Translations under genes and position numbers: made by a program
Shown here: positions 37,533 through 47,004 of the stretch, one piece after another
How positions within the stretch are numbered: the stretch's first letter is position 1
Layout: each line of letters begins with the position of its first letter
From: Pseudoalteromonas sp. A25
GTDB taxonomy: Bacteria; Pseudomonadota; Gammaproteobacteria; Enterobacterales; Alteromonadaceae
Direction: 5' to 3'
NCBI RefSeq assembly: GCF_009176705.1
Contig: NZ_AP021846.1
Span: forward strand, 838,001 to 902,000
Length of the DNA stretch: 64,000 nt
The notes under the pieces: generated by a model
Seen by the model: only the letters and a program-made list of their open reading frames with translations
Databases searched by the model: none
What the model was told of the DNA's origin: nothing

Positions 37533-40094
37533 ATGATAGTTAAGTTTTTTAAATGGCTTGTTATTATCCTATGTTGCCTTTTTTTGGGGTTATACGTTTT
37601 CCGTGAGCCGCTGACAGTGATGACTGCTGAGCGTTATTTGGCTCCATATAACATGTCATTGAGCTGTTTGCGTTGGTCATTGGGTGGTTGGCATAAGGTT
37701 AATGTTGAAGAACTATGCCTGGATAGTGAGCATGTGTCATTGCGTTTGGAGCAGGTGAAGGTAACCAAAGAGCATATCCATGTTAATGCGTTACATGCAA
37801 AACTACTCAATTCTAACACGCAAGAGCAAAGTCAGGCGCAAACATTGTGGCAGCCGCTGCAACTGGCTTTACCCACGAGACCTTTGTTGAATATCGATGA
37901 TGTTACGATTGAAACTGACAAGTTGAGCTTGCGTCAGTTACCGCAAGTTTTAAGGTTGTCGTTACAAGAGCATAAGCTGAACAGTTTTTCAGTTACGGGT
38001 GATATTTCGTCTGATATTTTTTTATCTGAGCAGGCCGTTAAGTTAGATGTTGAGCTTGATAGCCCAGCTTTACAGCAATTATTGCCAATTTATATAACTT
38101 CACTGCATGGCACCGCTCATATCGACTACTTTGGTGATAAGGTCGATTTAAATGTTCAACATGCACTAGCCGCCAATTTAGAATCCTCGCAATGTAATGG
38201 ATTGGTGACAAGTCAAGGGCATATCAAAGCTTCATTTGATATTAACCTGCAAAAGCTTGACGCTGACCTATCTGAGGCTGAAGTTTTATTAACGCCAAAT
38301 GAGTGCGATCTAATACAAACAGAGCAACTGCGCGAAGAGCTAAATAGAGTGTTGTTGCAGCCATGGCGTGTTAGCTTGCCCAATGGTCTTGCTCTTCACA
38401 ATAGTCGTATCACGACAGAGCATGTGCAGTTTAGTAGCGCCGATGGCAACAGTGTCGCTGAAGTTAAAGTGCTCAATGCAGATAGCAAAACTTTGTATGG
38501 CAGCGGGGTTGTATCGATTGCTCATCACAGTGATAGCATAGGAAAGCTAGAAATTAAATCGCCAATTGAGTTTAGTGATGGCCATGTAAATGGCATGGGT
38601 AAATTGCATTATCATGGTGAACGATTGCTTTGGCTATCGGAACAAGTGCAAGGTATTGAGCTGCAAGGACAGGTTGAGTTTGAGGCTTCAACGCAGCGCG
38701 CACTTTATAAGGTAGAGGCGAGCGGAGAAGTTGAGCAAGCATATTACAACGGCGTGAAAGTGAACAATGGCAAAGCCAACATGAATGCTGAAATTACAGT
38801 GGCCGGTGATGTTGCAACTTTTGCGAAGCTGACAATCCAAGCAGATACACTCAGTTACCAACAGGTAAAAGTCAAAAACAGTCAGCTAGAACTCGAAGTA
38901 GATATCTCCAGCAAACAGCAATTAGCGTTGTCTGGACGCTTGTCTAATCAACTGTTGCAAAGTCAGTCGGTGCAAGTTAACGGTATAGGGTCGCAATTTT
39001 CAGTTGCAGGTAACATTGGTAGCGGTGAAATTTTTACTACACTGTCAGCGCAAACACGCCTTGATACGGTAAAGGCACCCAATATAACGCTTAATAATAT
39101 CAACATTGATAGCCAAGGTCTGCAAAGTCGCACAGGCATGTTTGAGCATTTTATTACGGGGGCTGGCATTGAGGCTGTGCTTAAACACCAATATTCACCG
39201 TTAGCACACCCTTATCAATTGGTGGCAACAGCTAAGCCCATTATGTCGATACAACCTTTGATCAATGCTTATGTGCCTAAACTAAAACTGGTTCAAGGGG
39301 ATATCTCATTTGAGTCTGAAGGAGATTTCAACCTGCAAACAGCTGATTTTTTGGCTCAGGTAAATGACGTGTCGTTGCTGTATGGCACCCATTACGTAGA
39401 TGAAATTAACACTGCCATAACCGGGCAATATAATTCAGGTACGATTAATATTCCTAGCTCTAAAGTGATGATAGGGCAGATACGTTCGGGGGTTGTATTA
39501 TCTAACCTATCAACTTTGTTGCATGTTGATAATGGCTTAGCGTATGTGAGTGAGCTCGATGCTTCGGTCTTTGCTGGGAGTGTAAACATTGATAGGCTGA
39601 ACTTATCTTCAGAGCCACAGCTGGTGCAGGTTAACGCAGAGTCTTTAGATTTAGGTTTGATTGCTCAAGCTGGCAGAGATGCGGGGGTTGAACTTAGAGG
39701 AAAAATATCTGGTACGTTTCCTATGCGTATCGTAGATACAAACGTCAGTATTGAGCAGGGTAAATTATTGAGTGTGGGACAGGGTAAATTACAGGTTGCT
39801 CAAAATGCCTCTATAGAAGCGTTGAAAGCACAACAGCCTAGCCTAAAGTCAGTTATCGGCGTATTGGATGATTTGACGATTGATAACTTAAGTAGTGATG
39901 TGGCACTCACACCTGATGGATGGTTAACACTTGGGGTGCAGATTGTGGGAGAGAATAAGCAGCAATCGCAGCCGGTAAACTTTAATTACACACACCAAGA
40001 AAACATATTTACACTTTTTAGGGCTTTGCGTTTAAGTGACGAAATAACCCAAAAAGTAGAAGATGCATTAACTAAACAGGAGCAAAGCCCATGA
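37533..40094 (+). CDS. ydbH: YdbH family intermembrane phospholipid transport protein
   Basis: YdbH is one of the AsmA-like bridge proteins (with TamB and YhdP) that carry phospholipid from the inner to the outer membrane. The 853 residues have one N-terminal membrane anchor (about 7-24), RWSLGGWHKVNVEELCL, and a long run of beta strands typical of the repeating groove fold. The C-terminal part holds the conserved segment around residues 690-840 (dicarboxylate-transport-like region, LQVAQNASIEALKAQQPSLK). It overlaps ynbE by ATGA and ydbL follows, the same three-gene order as in E. coli, which makes the assignment firm. Confidence 0.88.
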   Translation: MIVKFFKWLVIILCCLFLGLYVFREPLTVMTAERYLAPYNMSLSCLRWSLGGWHKVNVEELCLDSEHVSLRLEQVKVTKEHIHVNALHAKLLNSNTQEQSQAQTLWQPLQLALPTRPLLNIDDVTIETDKLSLRQLPQVLRLSLQEHKLNSFSVTGDISSDIFLSEQAVKLDVELDSPALQQLLPIYITSLHGTAHIDYFGDKVDLNVQHALAANLESSQCNGLVTSQGHIKASFDINLQKLDADLSEAEVLLTPNECDLIQTEQLREELNRVLLQPWRVSLPNGLALHNSRITTEHVQFSSADGNSVAEVKVLNADSKTLYGSGVVSIAHHSDSIGKLEIKSPIEFSDGHVNGMGKLHYHGERLLWLSEQVQGIELQGQVEFEASTQRALYKVEASGEVEQAYYNGVKVNNGKANMNAEITVAGDVATFAKLTIQADTLSYQQVKVKNSQLELEVDISSKQQLALSGRLSNQLLQSQSVQVNGIGSQFSVAGNIGSGEIFTTLSAQTRLDTVKAPNITLNNINIDSQGLQSRTGMFEHFITGAGIEAVLKHQYSPLAHPYQLVATAKPIMSIQPLINAYVPKLKLVQGDISFESEGDFNLQTADFLAQVNDVSLLYGTHYVDEINTAITGQYNSGTINIPSSKVMIGQIRSGVVLSNLSTLLHVDNGLAYVSELDASVFAGSVNIDRLNLSSEPQLVQVNAESLDLGLIAQAGRDAGVELRGKISGTFPMRIVDTNVSIEQGKLLSVGQGKLQVAQNASIEALKAQQPSLKSVIGVLDDLTIDNLSSDVALTPDGWLTLGVQIVGENKQQSQPVNFNYTHQENIFTLFRALRLSDEITQKVEDALTKQEQSP

Positions 40095-40270
40095 AATGGA
40101 CCTTAGTTTTAATAAGCTTACTGGCTCTCAGTGCTTGTACGCATAAAGTGCAAGTCGAAACCAAAGAGCCGATCACAATTAATTTAAATGTAAAAGTTGA
40201 CCACGAAATTCGGGTAAAAGTAGATAAAGAACTTGATGACCTATTTAGCGATGACAGCGAACTATTTTAA
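40091..40270 (+). CDS. ynbE: YnbE family outer-membrane lipoprotein
   Basis: A 59-residue lipoprotein. Signal sequence MKWTLVLISLLALSAC has its lipobox Cys at 16. The mature part THKVQVETKEPITINLNVKV is the YnbE signature, with alternating beta pattern, and the tail is acidic. The start ATG overlaps the ydbH stop (ATGA), so translation is coupled. In E. coli, YnbE joins the C-terminal end of YdbH to complete the bridge at the outer membrane. Its Cys and Asp/Glu-rich tail suit the outer membrane. Confidence 0.9.
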   Translation: MKWTLVLISLLALSACTHKVQVETKEPITINLNVKVDHEIRVKVDKELDDLFSDDSELF

Positions 40271-40280
40271 GGAGAGCACA

Positions 40281-40601
40281 ATGAAAGCAAACAAATTGAT
40301 TATTGCAGTAGCGGCGCTAGGTATGGCTTTTTCGGCGTTGGCACTGACGCTTGATGGTGCCAAAGAGCAAGGCTTAGTCGGAGAAACAGAGTCGGGCTAT
40401 CTAGCAGCGGTAAGCAGCAACGCACAAGTGCAAGCGCTTATTTCAGATATTAACGCTAAACGAAAAGCAAAGTATCAACAGTTAGCCAAGAAAAACGGTA
40501 TTAGCTTATCGCAAGTTGAAGCGTTGGCAGGCAAAAAAGCGATTGAGAAAACCAGTGCAGGCCATTTTGTGCAAGTCAATGGCCGTTGGGTGAAGAAGTA
40601 A
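40281..40601 (+). CDS. ydbL: YdbL family (DUF1318) periplasmic protein
   Basis: A 106-residue exported protein with a signal peptide (MKANKLIIAVAALGMAFSAL, cleavage near ALA). The mature part has DGAKEQGLVGETESGYLAAV and the helical NAKRKAKYQQLAKKNGIS segment of DUF1318. AAGGAG lies before the ATG at 40281; an upstream in-frame start at 40233 would overlap ynbE and lose the signal peptide. In E. coli YdbL acts as a chaperone for the YdbH-YnbE contact. An 8-bp hairpin without a T run follows (40616-40635). Confidence 0.9.
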   Translation: MKANKLIIAVAALGMAFSALALTLDGAKEQGLVGETESGYLAAVSSNAQVQALISDINAKRKAKYQQLAKKNGISLSQVEALAGKKAIEKTSAGHFVQVNGRWVKK

Positions 40602-40634
40602 CTTTGCCAAATTAAGGAGATACAAATGTGTCTC

Positions 40635-41189
40635 CTAGTGTTTATGGCATTGTTTTAACAGTTGCTGCCAAAACGCTTCGCCTTTTCTGCGCGCTAAGCG
40701 AATATTATTCTCGGGAATGCTCTCGGGGTCGTCGTAGTTCTCCAGCGCTGCCGCCATGCTTTGTTCGCGAATTAAATGTAAAGTAGGAAACGGCGCACGA
40801 TTAGTGTAATTAGCCGCATCATCGTCATCACTGTCGGCAAACACATAATCAGGGTGAAAGTTGGCAATTTGATAGCGCCCTTCATAACCTTGTACCACAA
40901 GCATAGCGTTGGCTAAATCAACCAAATCTAAAAAATCGGCGAAATCACTAAAACCGTCCTTGAAGATAAGTAAGGTGGTTTCTCGCTCAGGGTGATTATC
41001 CAAAGCTGCGCATTCTTCTAACATGTCCATCACAGCGTCGTCATGACTGGTTGAGTCTGACACTTGATAGTGAATGGTGTTTTGCTCTACCTCTTTGCGT
41101 GCAAATGGGCAAAAGTTGTATTTGACGATTACTGCGCTAACCCAGTTTTGCATGATTTGTGCGGGAGTTAAGAGGGAAGTGATGCTCAT
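40635..41189 (-). CDS. DUF1415 family protein
   Basis: A 184-residue soluble protein with the family features WVSAVIVKYNFCPFARKEVE near the N-terminus (a conserved Cys-Pro-Phe), TTLLIFKDGFSDFADFLDLV, YQIANFHPDYVFADSDDDD and the C-terminal helix with IRLARRKGE. The function of DUF1415 is unknown. It lies 8 bp after waaA on the same strand, so the two are probably co-transcribed. It converges on the ydbH operon. Confidence 0.88.
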   Translation of the reverse strand: MSITSLLTPAQIMQNWVSAVIVKYNFCPFARKEVEQNTIHYQVSDSTSHDDAVMDMLEECAALDNHPERETTLLIFKDGFSDFADFLDLVDLANAMLVVQGYEGRYQIANFHPDYVFADSDDDDAANYTNRAPFPTLHLIREQSMAAALENYDDPESIPENNIRLARRKGEAFWQQLLKQCHKH

Positions 41190-41197
41190 GAATGTTT

Positions 41198-42460
41198 TTA
41201 CCTTTGCAAGTGTTGACTAATTAATGCCAGCGTTTTATCTATTGCGCCTTGGTTACGCGCTAAGCAATCAAGCGCTTGCTGCCCTTGTAACTCACGCTTG
41301 TGTGCGTCATTGAACAACTCAATCACAGACTCCGAAAGTTCAGTGCTATTTTTAACAACTTGAGCGCCCCCTTGTGAAATCAATTCTGGGTAAACATGGG
41401 CAAAGTTGTAAGTGTGTGCCCCTGTCAAAATAGGCACTGAGTAGGCTGCCGCTTCTAGCGGGTTATGTCCGCCTCGCTCAATTAAGCTACCACCAATGTA
41501 TGCGACGTCGCCACTACCAAAGAGCATTTTTAGCTCGCCTAATGTGTCTGCTAATAACACTTGGCAATTATCATCAAAGGATGTGCTGCGACAGCAATGT
41601 GTTAAAGGCGAATCAGCAAGTAATTCATCTACTCTAGAGAATTGCTCTGGGTGTCTTGGTGCAATGATAAGTAGGGCATTGGCATGCGCGCGCAATACTT
41701 GCTGGTGGGCACTGAGTACTTGCTCATGCTCAGTTGGGTGTGTAGAGCCTGCAACCCAGACAGGCCGGCCTTTAAACTGCGCTTTTAGTTTGGCGGCCGA
41801 CGCTCTTTCTTCGAGGCTTAATTGAATATCAAACTTAATAGAGCCGGTTACTGTGACTTTGCTTTGCGCTAACCCTAACGCAATAAAACGCTGTGCATCT
41901 TGTTTGTTGTGGCTTGCTAACACATCGATATTTGCCATGATAGTTTTGCTCAAAGCCGCCACTTTTTTATAACCTTGAAAGGACTTTTCAGATAAACGGG
42001 CATTGATTATTTGTACATGACAGTCGTTGTTTTTTGCATGGGAGAACAAGTTAGGCCAAAGCTCGGTTTCAAGTACCAGCAAAAGCTTGGGCTTAAGGCG
42101 TTTGATAAAGCGTTTGCTGGCAAAGTAAAAATCAATGGGTAAGTAACAAAGTGCAATATCATCACCTAAGCTTTGCTGAATTTGCTTTCGGCCTGTGGGC
42201 GTATTGCACGAAACAATAACAGCTTCGTCTGGGTACTTTTTGCGAAATGCTTTTATTAATGGTGTGGCAGCGAGTACCTCACCCACAGAGGCGCAATGAA
42301 AGAGCACAGCCTGTTTTGGTAGGTGAGTGTTACAAAAGCCAAATCGCTCCAAAAAATGTTGCCGATACCCCGCATTTTTTTTACCACGAACACCATACAA
42401 GTAAATGAAAATAACCGGTGAAAGTAGTGCTAGCAGTAGTGAGTAGAATAATCGGGCCAT
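41198..42460 (-). CDS. waaA: 3-deoxy-D-manno-octulosonic acid (Kdo) transferase
   Basis: WaaA adds Kdo from CMP-Kdo to lipid IVA at the inner membrane. The 420 residues have an N-terminal membrane anchor (about 4-22), the acceptor-side motif HCASVGEVLAATPLI with its catalytic Glu, SCNTPTGRKQI and LVLETELWPNLF. The GT-B donor domain follows, with VAGSTHPTEHE, IIAPRHPEQF and GGSLIERGGHNPLEA. All are standard for KdtA/WaaA. Whether it adds one or two Kdo cannot be read, but the kdkA gene nearby suits enzymes that leave a single phosphorylated Kdo. Confidence 0.96.
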   Translation of the reverse strand: MARLFYSLLLALLSPVIFIYLYGVRGKKNAGYRQHFLERFGFCNTHLPKQAVLFHCASVGEVLAATPLIKAFRKKYPDEAVIVSCNTPTGRKQIQQSLGDDIALCYLPIDFYFASKRFIKRLKPKLLLVLETELWPNLFSHAKNNDCHVQIINARLSEKSFQGYKKVAALSKTIMANIDVLASHNKQDAQRFIALGLAQSKVTVTGSIKFDIQLSLEERASAAKLKAQFKGRPVWVAGSTHPTEHEQVLSAHQQVLRAHANALLIIAPRHPEQFSRVDELLADSPLTHCCRSTSFDDNCQVLLADTLGELKMLFGSGDVAYIGGSLIERGGHNPLEAAAYSVPILTGAHTYNFAHVYPELISQGGAQVVKNSTELSESVIELFNDAHKRELQGQQALDCLARNQGAIDKTLALISQHLQR

Positions 42461-42608
42461 GACACCATACAGTAGTTGAAAATGCTATTTTAACGTGTTC
42501 ACGCATTAAATTGGAATAGAGTAACAAAATTACACATTTGTGGGTGTGCGCCTTGCTGGGTTATTTGCTAGTATGGCGGCACTTTTGTCATTCGTTGTAT
42601 GTAAATTT

Positions 42609-44060
42609 ATGTCGTTAAAACTCTCAGCATGTATTGCAGGCGTTGTACTGTTTTTTTCAAGTTATAGCTATAGTTCGCCAACCGCTTACTTACCTGTCGG
42701 TAAAGATAAGTTACTTGAATATCAGATAGATCGTATGTTTGCACTTACCGATGGCGTGCCAATGGCAAAGCCCTACCGGATAAGTGAAATTAATATGGCG
42801 CTGAGAAAGTTACATAGCGTTAACCGCCCTCTGTACAACAGTATTCGCAAGCGCCTCACGTCTTATTTTAGTAAAGATGACGTGACACGCCAAGGCGTTA
42901 AGTTGCGCTATGATTCCGGTGAAGTGGTGCGGCTAGCCAACGACAGAAGCAACCAATCTAACGAATATGCAGAAATCTCACTAGAAGGTGTGTGGCGAGG
43001 CAGTGACAGTTCTTTACTGCAACTGGGTATGGATTACCGGGTACGACAAGGGGATCTCGTGCCCTATAATACCTTTTATGCACTCGGTGGTGACACGTTT
43101 CAACTAAATTTAGGCTACAAGGAGCATTGGTTTTCTCCTTTTAAGAGCTTTGCACAAGTATACTCGACCAATGCCCAGCCTTCGCCCTCAGTATCATTAG
43201 GACTTATCGCGCCTTTGACAAATTGGTGGAATTTTGACTTTGAATTGTTTTACTCAGAACTTGAGCATGTAGAGCAGGGTATTGTTTATCAGGGTAAATT
43301 GCATTCAGGCAAACCAAAACTTGCGGGTACACATATTAGCATCGAACCAATTGAAGGTTGGACCATAGGGTTAAACCGCATGATGCAATTTGGCGGGGGG
43401 CCAAGAAAGGTTAGCACAAGTGATATTATTAAAGCTTACTTTGACCCCGCTGGTAGTGACAATAAAACAGCGCAATTAAGTCAAGATGCTGAGTTAGGTG
43501 ACCAATGGGCAACCATCACCAGCACCGTACAAACTAATTTTTACACACCAGCCGAGTGGTACTTTGAATATGGTGGTGAGGATACCAAAGGTCATAAGAA
43601 CTACCAATTTGGTAACACGGTAGCAAGTTTTGGTTTATATTTGCCGCAGTTAACGAGTAACACCACACTGCGTTATGAATATACCAATATGCACAGCCTT
43701 TGGTACGAAAATGAAATTTATCCAGCAGCAGGTAACACCATCAAAGGCGCTGTCGTTGGTCATTTTGCAGGAGATATGCGTGAGTTTGGCGACTCAGCGC
43801 CAAGCCAAATTCATACTCTAGAAATGACGCTAAGTGACAACGTGAATTCAATGTGGCGAGCAAAATACACGCAGGTAGACAATAAAAGCGGTTATCTGAA
43901 CGAATTTAACGAAGTGGGCAAAGACTACGAAAAGGCGCAAGCACTGCAAATAAGTAACAGTCGCATGATTGATAAACGTCAAGTAGAGACCACTTTGACT
44001 GTGGGTAAAGATGTTTTTGGGCAAAGCTATACTTGGCTATCGCTCAATGTATACTGGTAG
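42609..44060 (+). CDS. Wzi-family capsule assembly outer-membrane protein
   Basis: A 483-residue protein with a signal peptide (MSLKLSACIAGVVLFFSSYS, cleavage near YSYSS) and a beta-barrel-type mature part with alternating aromatic strands, ending LSLNVYW with a terminal Trp. Family features include the N-terminal TAYLPVGKDKLLEYQIDRMF segment and barrel strands such as NTTLRYEYTNMHSLWYENE. Wzi in E. coli is a surface lectin for capsule. ATG 42609 is chosen over a GTG at 42540 because it starts the signal peptide and the upstream bases look like a promoter. It precedes gmhA by 54 bp. Confidence 0.82.
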   Translation: MSLKLSACIAGVVLFFSSYSYSSPTAYLPVGKDKLLEYQIDRMFALTDGVPMAKPYRISEINMALRKLHSVNRPLYNSIRKRLTSYFSKDDVTRQGVKLRYDSGEVVRLANDRSNQSNEYAEISLEGVWRGSDSSLLQLGMDYRVRQGDLVPYNTFYALGGDTFQLNLGYKEHWFSPFKSFAQVYSTNAQPSPSVSLGLIAPLTNWWNFDFELFYSELEHVEQGIVYQGKLHSGKPKLAGTHISIEPIEGWTIGLNRMMQFGGGPRKVSTSDIIKAYFDPAGSDNKTAQLSQDAELGDQWATITSTVQTNFYTPAEWYFEYGGEDTKGHKNYQFGNTVASFGLYLPQLTSNTTLRYEYTNMHSLWYENEIYPAAGNTIKGAVVGHFAGDMREFGDSAPSQIHTLEMTLSDNVNSMWRAKYTQVDNKSGYLNEFNEVGKDYEKAQALQISNSRMIDKRQVETTLTVGKDVFGQSYTWLSLNVYW

Positions 44061-44114
44061 TTATACGATATAGCTAAAGAAATCATACCCGAAGTAGGGG
44101 ATATAGGAACAAAC

Positions 44115-44705
44115 ATGTCGCAAAACGAAAAAATCGAGCAAAGCTATCTAGAAAGTCTAGAACGTCATAAAGCTTTGTTTGAAACTATGGCAAACTACCA
44201 CCAAGAGTGTTTGAGTTTATTAGAGGCGTGCCAAAGTACGTTAGCGCAAGGCGGTAAGGTCATTTGGTTTGGCAATGGTGGGAGTGCTGCTGATGCTCAG
44301 CATTTGGCGGCAGAGTTTGTGGTGCGCTATAAACTAGAGCGTGGTCCATTGGCGTCAATCGCGTTAACAACAGACACTTCTATTCTTACGGCTCATAGCA
44401 ACGACTATCATTTTGACACCGTGTTTGAACGTCAAGTTCAAGCATTGTGTAAACCCGAGGATTTAGTTATTGGTTTAACAACCTCTGGTACAAGTAAAAA
44501 TATTAATTTGGCGTTGGCTGCTGCCAATGACATCGGTGCATATACTGTGGCGTTAACAGGTCGCGATGGCGCAGAGGTTAAGAGTATTGCTCAGCTACCT
44601 ATTATTGTTAAAAATGACGAAACGGCACGTATTCAAGAAGCACATATGTTTATTGGTCACTGGTTATGTGAAGCGGTGGACATGCTGGTGGCGGAGCAGC
44701 AGTAA
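44115..44705 (+). CDS. gmhA: Phosphoheptose isomerase
   Basis: GmhA converts sedoheptulose 7-phosphate to D-glycero-D-manno-heptose 7-phosphate, the first step to ADP-heptose for the LPS core. The 196 residues carry the SIS-domain motifs [19 protein letters not shown] and [13 protein letters not shown], the zinc and catalytic residues in [14 protein letters not shown], and [12 protein letters not shown] near the end. Its TAA stop overlaps the hldE ATG by one base, so the two are coupled. The hldE partner confirms the pathway. Confidence 0.95.
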   Translation: MSQNEKIEQSYLESLERHKALFETMANYHQECLSLLEACQSTLAQGGKVIWFGNGGSAADAQHLAAEFVVRYKLERGPLASIALTTDTSILTAHSNDYHFDTVFERQVQALCKPEDLVIGLTTSGTSKNINLALAAANDIGAYTVALTGRDGAEVKSIAQLPIIVKNDETARIQEAHMFIGHWLCEAVDMLVAEQQ

Positions 44706-46162
44706 TGGATTTTTCACGGTTACAAAAACTAAACCAAGCGCGAGTATTGGTCGTTGGTGATGTAATGCTAGATCGCTACTGGCATGGCGACACAGGGCGT
44801 ATTTCGCCCGAGGCTCCAGTGCCAGTTGTTAAAGTAAGTAGTCTTGAAGACAAAGCTGGTGGCGCAGCAAACGTGGCCAAAAACATTGCTCACTTGGATG
44901 GGCAAGTAGGTCTACTCGGTTTGATAGGTGAAGACGACAATGGTCAGTCACTACTGCGTATTCTAGAAAGCGAGAAAATAGCCTCTCAGTTGGTAACCAT
45001 CGAGGAACTGCCTACCATCGCTAAAATGCGTGTTATTAGCCGTCATCAGCAAGTGGTGCGCTTAGACCTTGAAGAAACCTTCACGCAACAGCATAGCCGT
45101 TTATTATTAGCACGTTTAGAACAAGTGCTAGACGATTATGACTTCGTTTTGTTTTCTGATTACAACAAAGGCGCATTAAGCGCTATTAAAGAAATGATAA
45201 GCCTTGCTAAAGCGGCGGGTAAAACAGTGCTTATCGACCCCAAATCAAGCGACTTATCCTTGTATCGTGGCGCTGATTACATAACCCCTAATCTGAATGA
45301 ATTTAAATTAGCTGGTGGTAAAGCAGATAGCGAGCAAGTGCTAACAGAAAGCGCCAGAAAGCTCATCGCTGATAATGGTATCGGTGCTATGCTTTTGACA
45401 CGCTCTGAGCAAGGTATGTCACTTATTTCTGCGAACGAAAAATATGATTTTCCAGCACAGGTGTTAGAAGTAAGCGATGTAACAGGCGCAGGCGACACCG
45501 TTATTGCAACACTCACGACCATGCTTGGCGCAGGTATGGCGCCTAAAGATGCGGTAGAAGTAGCCAACATTGCTGCAGGTATTGCGGTGAGTAAGCTTGG
45601 TGCTGCAACCGTATCGCCAGAAGAATTGAGCCGCAAAATGGGTCAGTATCTACGTGAGACGGGCGAGCATTATCAAACGCCGTTTGATGATGTGTTAAAA
45701 CACATTACTTTTGCCAAAAAGAACGGTGAAAAAATTGTATTCACCAATGGCTGTTTCGATATTCTACATGCTGGTCATGTGCGCTACTTAGCACAAGCAA
45801 AAAGCATGGGAGATAGACTGGTTGTCGGTTTAAATAACGATGAGTCAATTTCACGCCTGAAGGGCCCACAAAGACCAATTAATGGGCTTAATGAGCGTGC
45901 AATGGTGCTCAGCGCGTTAGCCTCTGTCGATTGGGTTATTCCATTTGGCTCTGAGGATGAAGACGACACGCCCGCTAAGTTAATTGAAACAATCAGCCCA
46001 GATATTTTAGTCAAAGGTGGCGACTACAAAATAGAAGACATCGCAGGTGCTGATTATGTACTTAGCCAAGGTGGGCAAGTAGAAGTGCTGGCTTTTGTTG
46101 ATGGTTGCTCTACTTCGGGCATTATCGAAAAAGCAAAAATGGGTAAATCGCAAAAGTCGTGA
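44705..46162 (+). CDS. hldE: Bifunctional heptose 7-phosphate kinase / heptose 1-phosphate adenylyltransferase
   Basis: HldE supplies the kinase and adenylyltransferase steps of ADP-heptose synthesis. The 485 residues show a ribokinase-like domain (about 1-325: [36 protein letters not shown] with the catalytic Asp). A nucleotidyltransferase domain follows (about 345-485: [40 protein letters not shown], and the C-terminal [10 protein letters not shown]). This is the full fused form, as in enterobacteria. GmhB, needed between its two steps, is encoded at 48048. Confidence 0.97.
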   Translation: MDFSRLQKLNQARVLVVGDVMLDRYWHGDTGRISPEAPVPVVKVSSLEDKAGGAANVAKNIAHLDGQVGLLGLIGEDDNGQSLLRILESEKIASQLVTIEELPTIAKMRVISRHQQVVRLDLEETFTQQHSRLLLARLEQVLDDYDFVLFSDYNKGALSAIKEMISLAKAAGKTVLIDPKSSDLSLYRGADYITPNLNEFKLAGGKADSEQVLTESARKLIADNGIGAMLLTRSEQGMSLISANEKYDFPAQVLEVSDVTGAGDTVIATLTTMLGAGMAPKDAVEVANIAAGIAVSKLGAATVSPEELSRKMGQYLRETGEHYQTPFDDVLKHITFAKKNGEKIVFTNGCFDILHAGHVRYLAQAKSMGDRLVVGLNNDESISRLKGPQRPINGLNERAMVLSALASVDWVIPFGSEDEDDTPAKLIETISPDILVKGGDYKIEDIAGADYVLSQGGQVEVLAFVDGCSTSGIIEKAKMGKSQKS

Positions 46163-46163
46163 T

Positions 46164-46880
46164 TTACCCGATGGCAGCTTTGTAGGCCTGCATTAGGGTT
46201 AGCCAATCTTGCTCTGAAAAATAAAAGGTCGGCCACTTGCCGGCCTCTTTATTAAATGAGCGTTGTAAACGCGCCATATTAGCTTGTTGCCAACTGGCGT
46301 GCGTCTGGCGAAGTTGTCCACGGTCAAAGTCAATCAAGTACACCTTGCCATCATCGCTGAACAAAATATTGTTGATGTTTAAATCAGCGTGATACACCCC
46401 TTGGTTATGAAACTGCGCAATTGTGCTACCAACAAGTGTGAGCTCTTGCTCCGTGGCTTGTCGAGCTTGTAATCGCTCACATAAGCTTGTTGCACCACTA
46501 ATGGCGCCCGTTATCAAATCGCCTCGATAAATAAGCCCTTGTTGAGTGACTTTTGCCGCTACAGGCTTGGGCACGGGCAAGCGCAATTCATCAAGTTTAC
46601 ATAACAGGTCAAATTCTTGATAAACGCGTGTTTTGGCTAATCCCAGATACAAATATTGGTCTGATAATAGCTTACCAACCAGGCCGCCACGCCAATAGTG
46701 TTTTAGTACATTAACTTGTTTTTTATGCTCATAAAACCAAGCGGTTGCTCTGCCTTCTTTGGTGGCCACAATGGCATTTAATTGTTGCCAATAAGTGGGG
46801 TCAAACCAATCAAGGGAAACGTCACAACTGACGTTTTCTTTGCAGAGTAAATAATGGTGATTTATTTTGGTAATGATCAT
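46164..46880 (-). CDS. kdkA: 3-deoxy-D-manno-octulosonic acid kinase
   Basis: KdkA phosphorylates O-4 of Kdo in the LPS inner core, as known in Haemophilus and Vibrio. The 238 residues (ATG at 46880) have NVLKHYWRGGLVGKLLSDQY with the ATP-site Lys region, RVYQEFDLLCKL, PVPKPVAAKV, the catalytic loop YHADLNINNILF and the DFD-type metal site in YLIDFDRGQ. A longer frame starts at 46952 but family members begin close to MIITKINHHY. There is no clear ribosome site. It converges on hldE with one base between stops. Confidence 0.92.
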   Translation of the reverse strand: MIITKINHHYLLCKENVSCDVSLDWFDPTYWQQLNAIVATKEGRATAWFYEHKKQVNVLKHYWRGGLVGKLLSDQYLYLGLAKTRVYQEFDLLCKLDELRLPVPKPVAAKVTQQGLIYRGDLITGAISGATSLCERLQARQATEQELTLVGSTIAQFHNQGVYHADLNINNILFSDDGKVYLIDFDRGQLRQTHASWQQANMARLQRSFNKEAGKWPTFYFSEQDWLTLMQAYKAAIG

Positions 46881-47004
46881 CAAACATAAGTGGATAGCAA
46901 GTGATTGAACAAGTGTACCGCGTTTTTTATTTACCTTAAACTTGCAAAGCATATTGATTAATTTAAGATCGCACCCCTAACAAGTTTTAATTGCAGGAAG
47001 TTTG

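Noticed and set aside
40616..40650. Ten-codon frame MCLLVFMALF after ydbL
   Set aside because: It has an AAGGAG site but is very short and inside a hairpin; it is more likely part of a transcript end.
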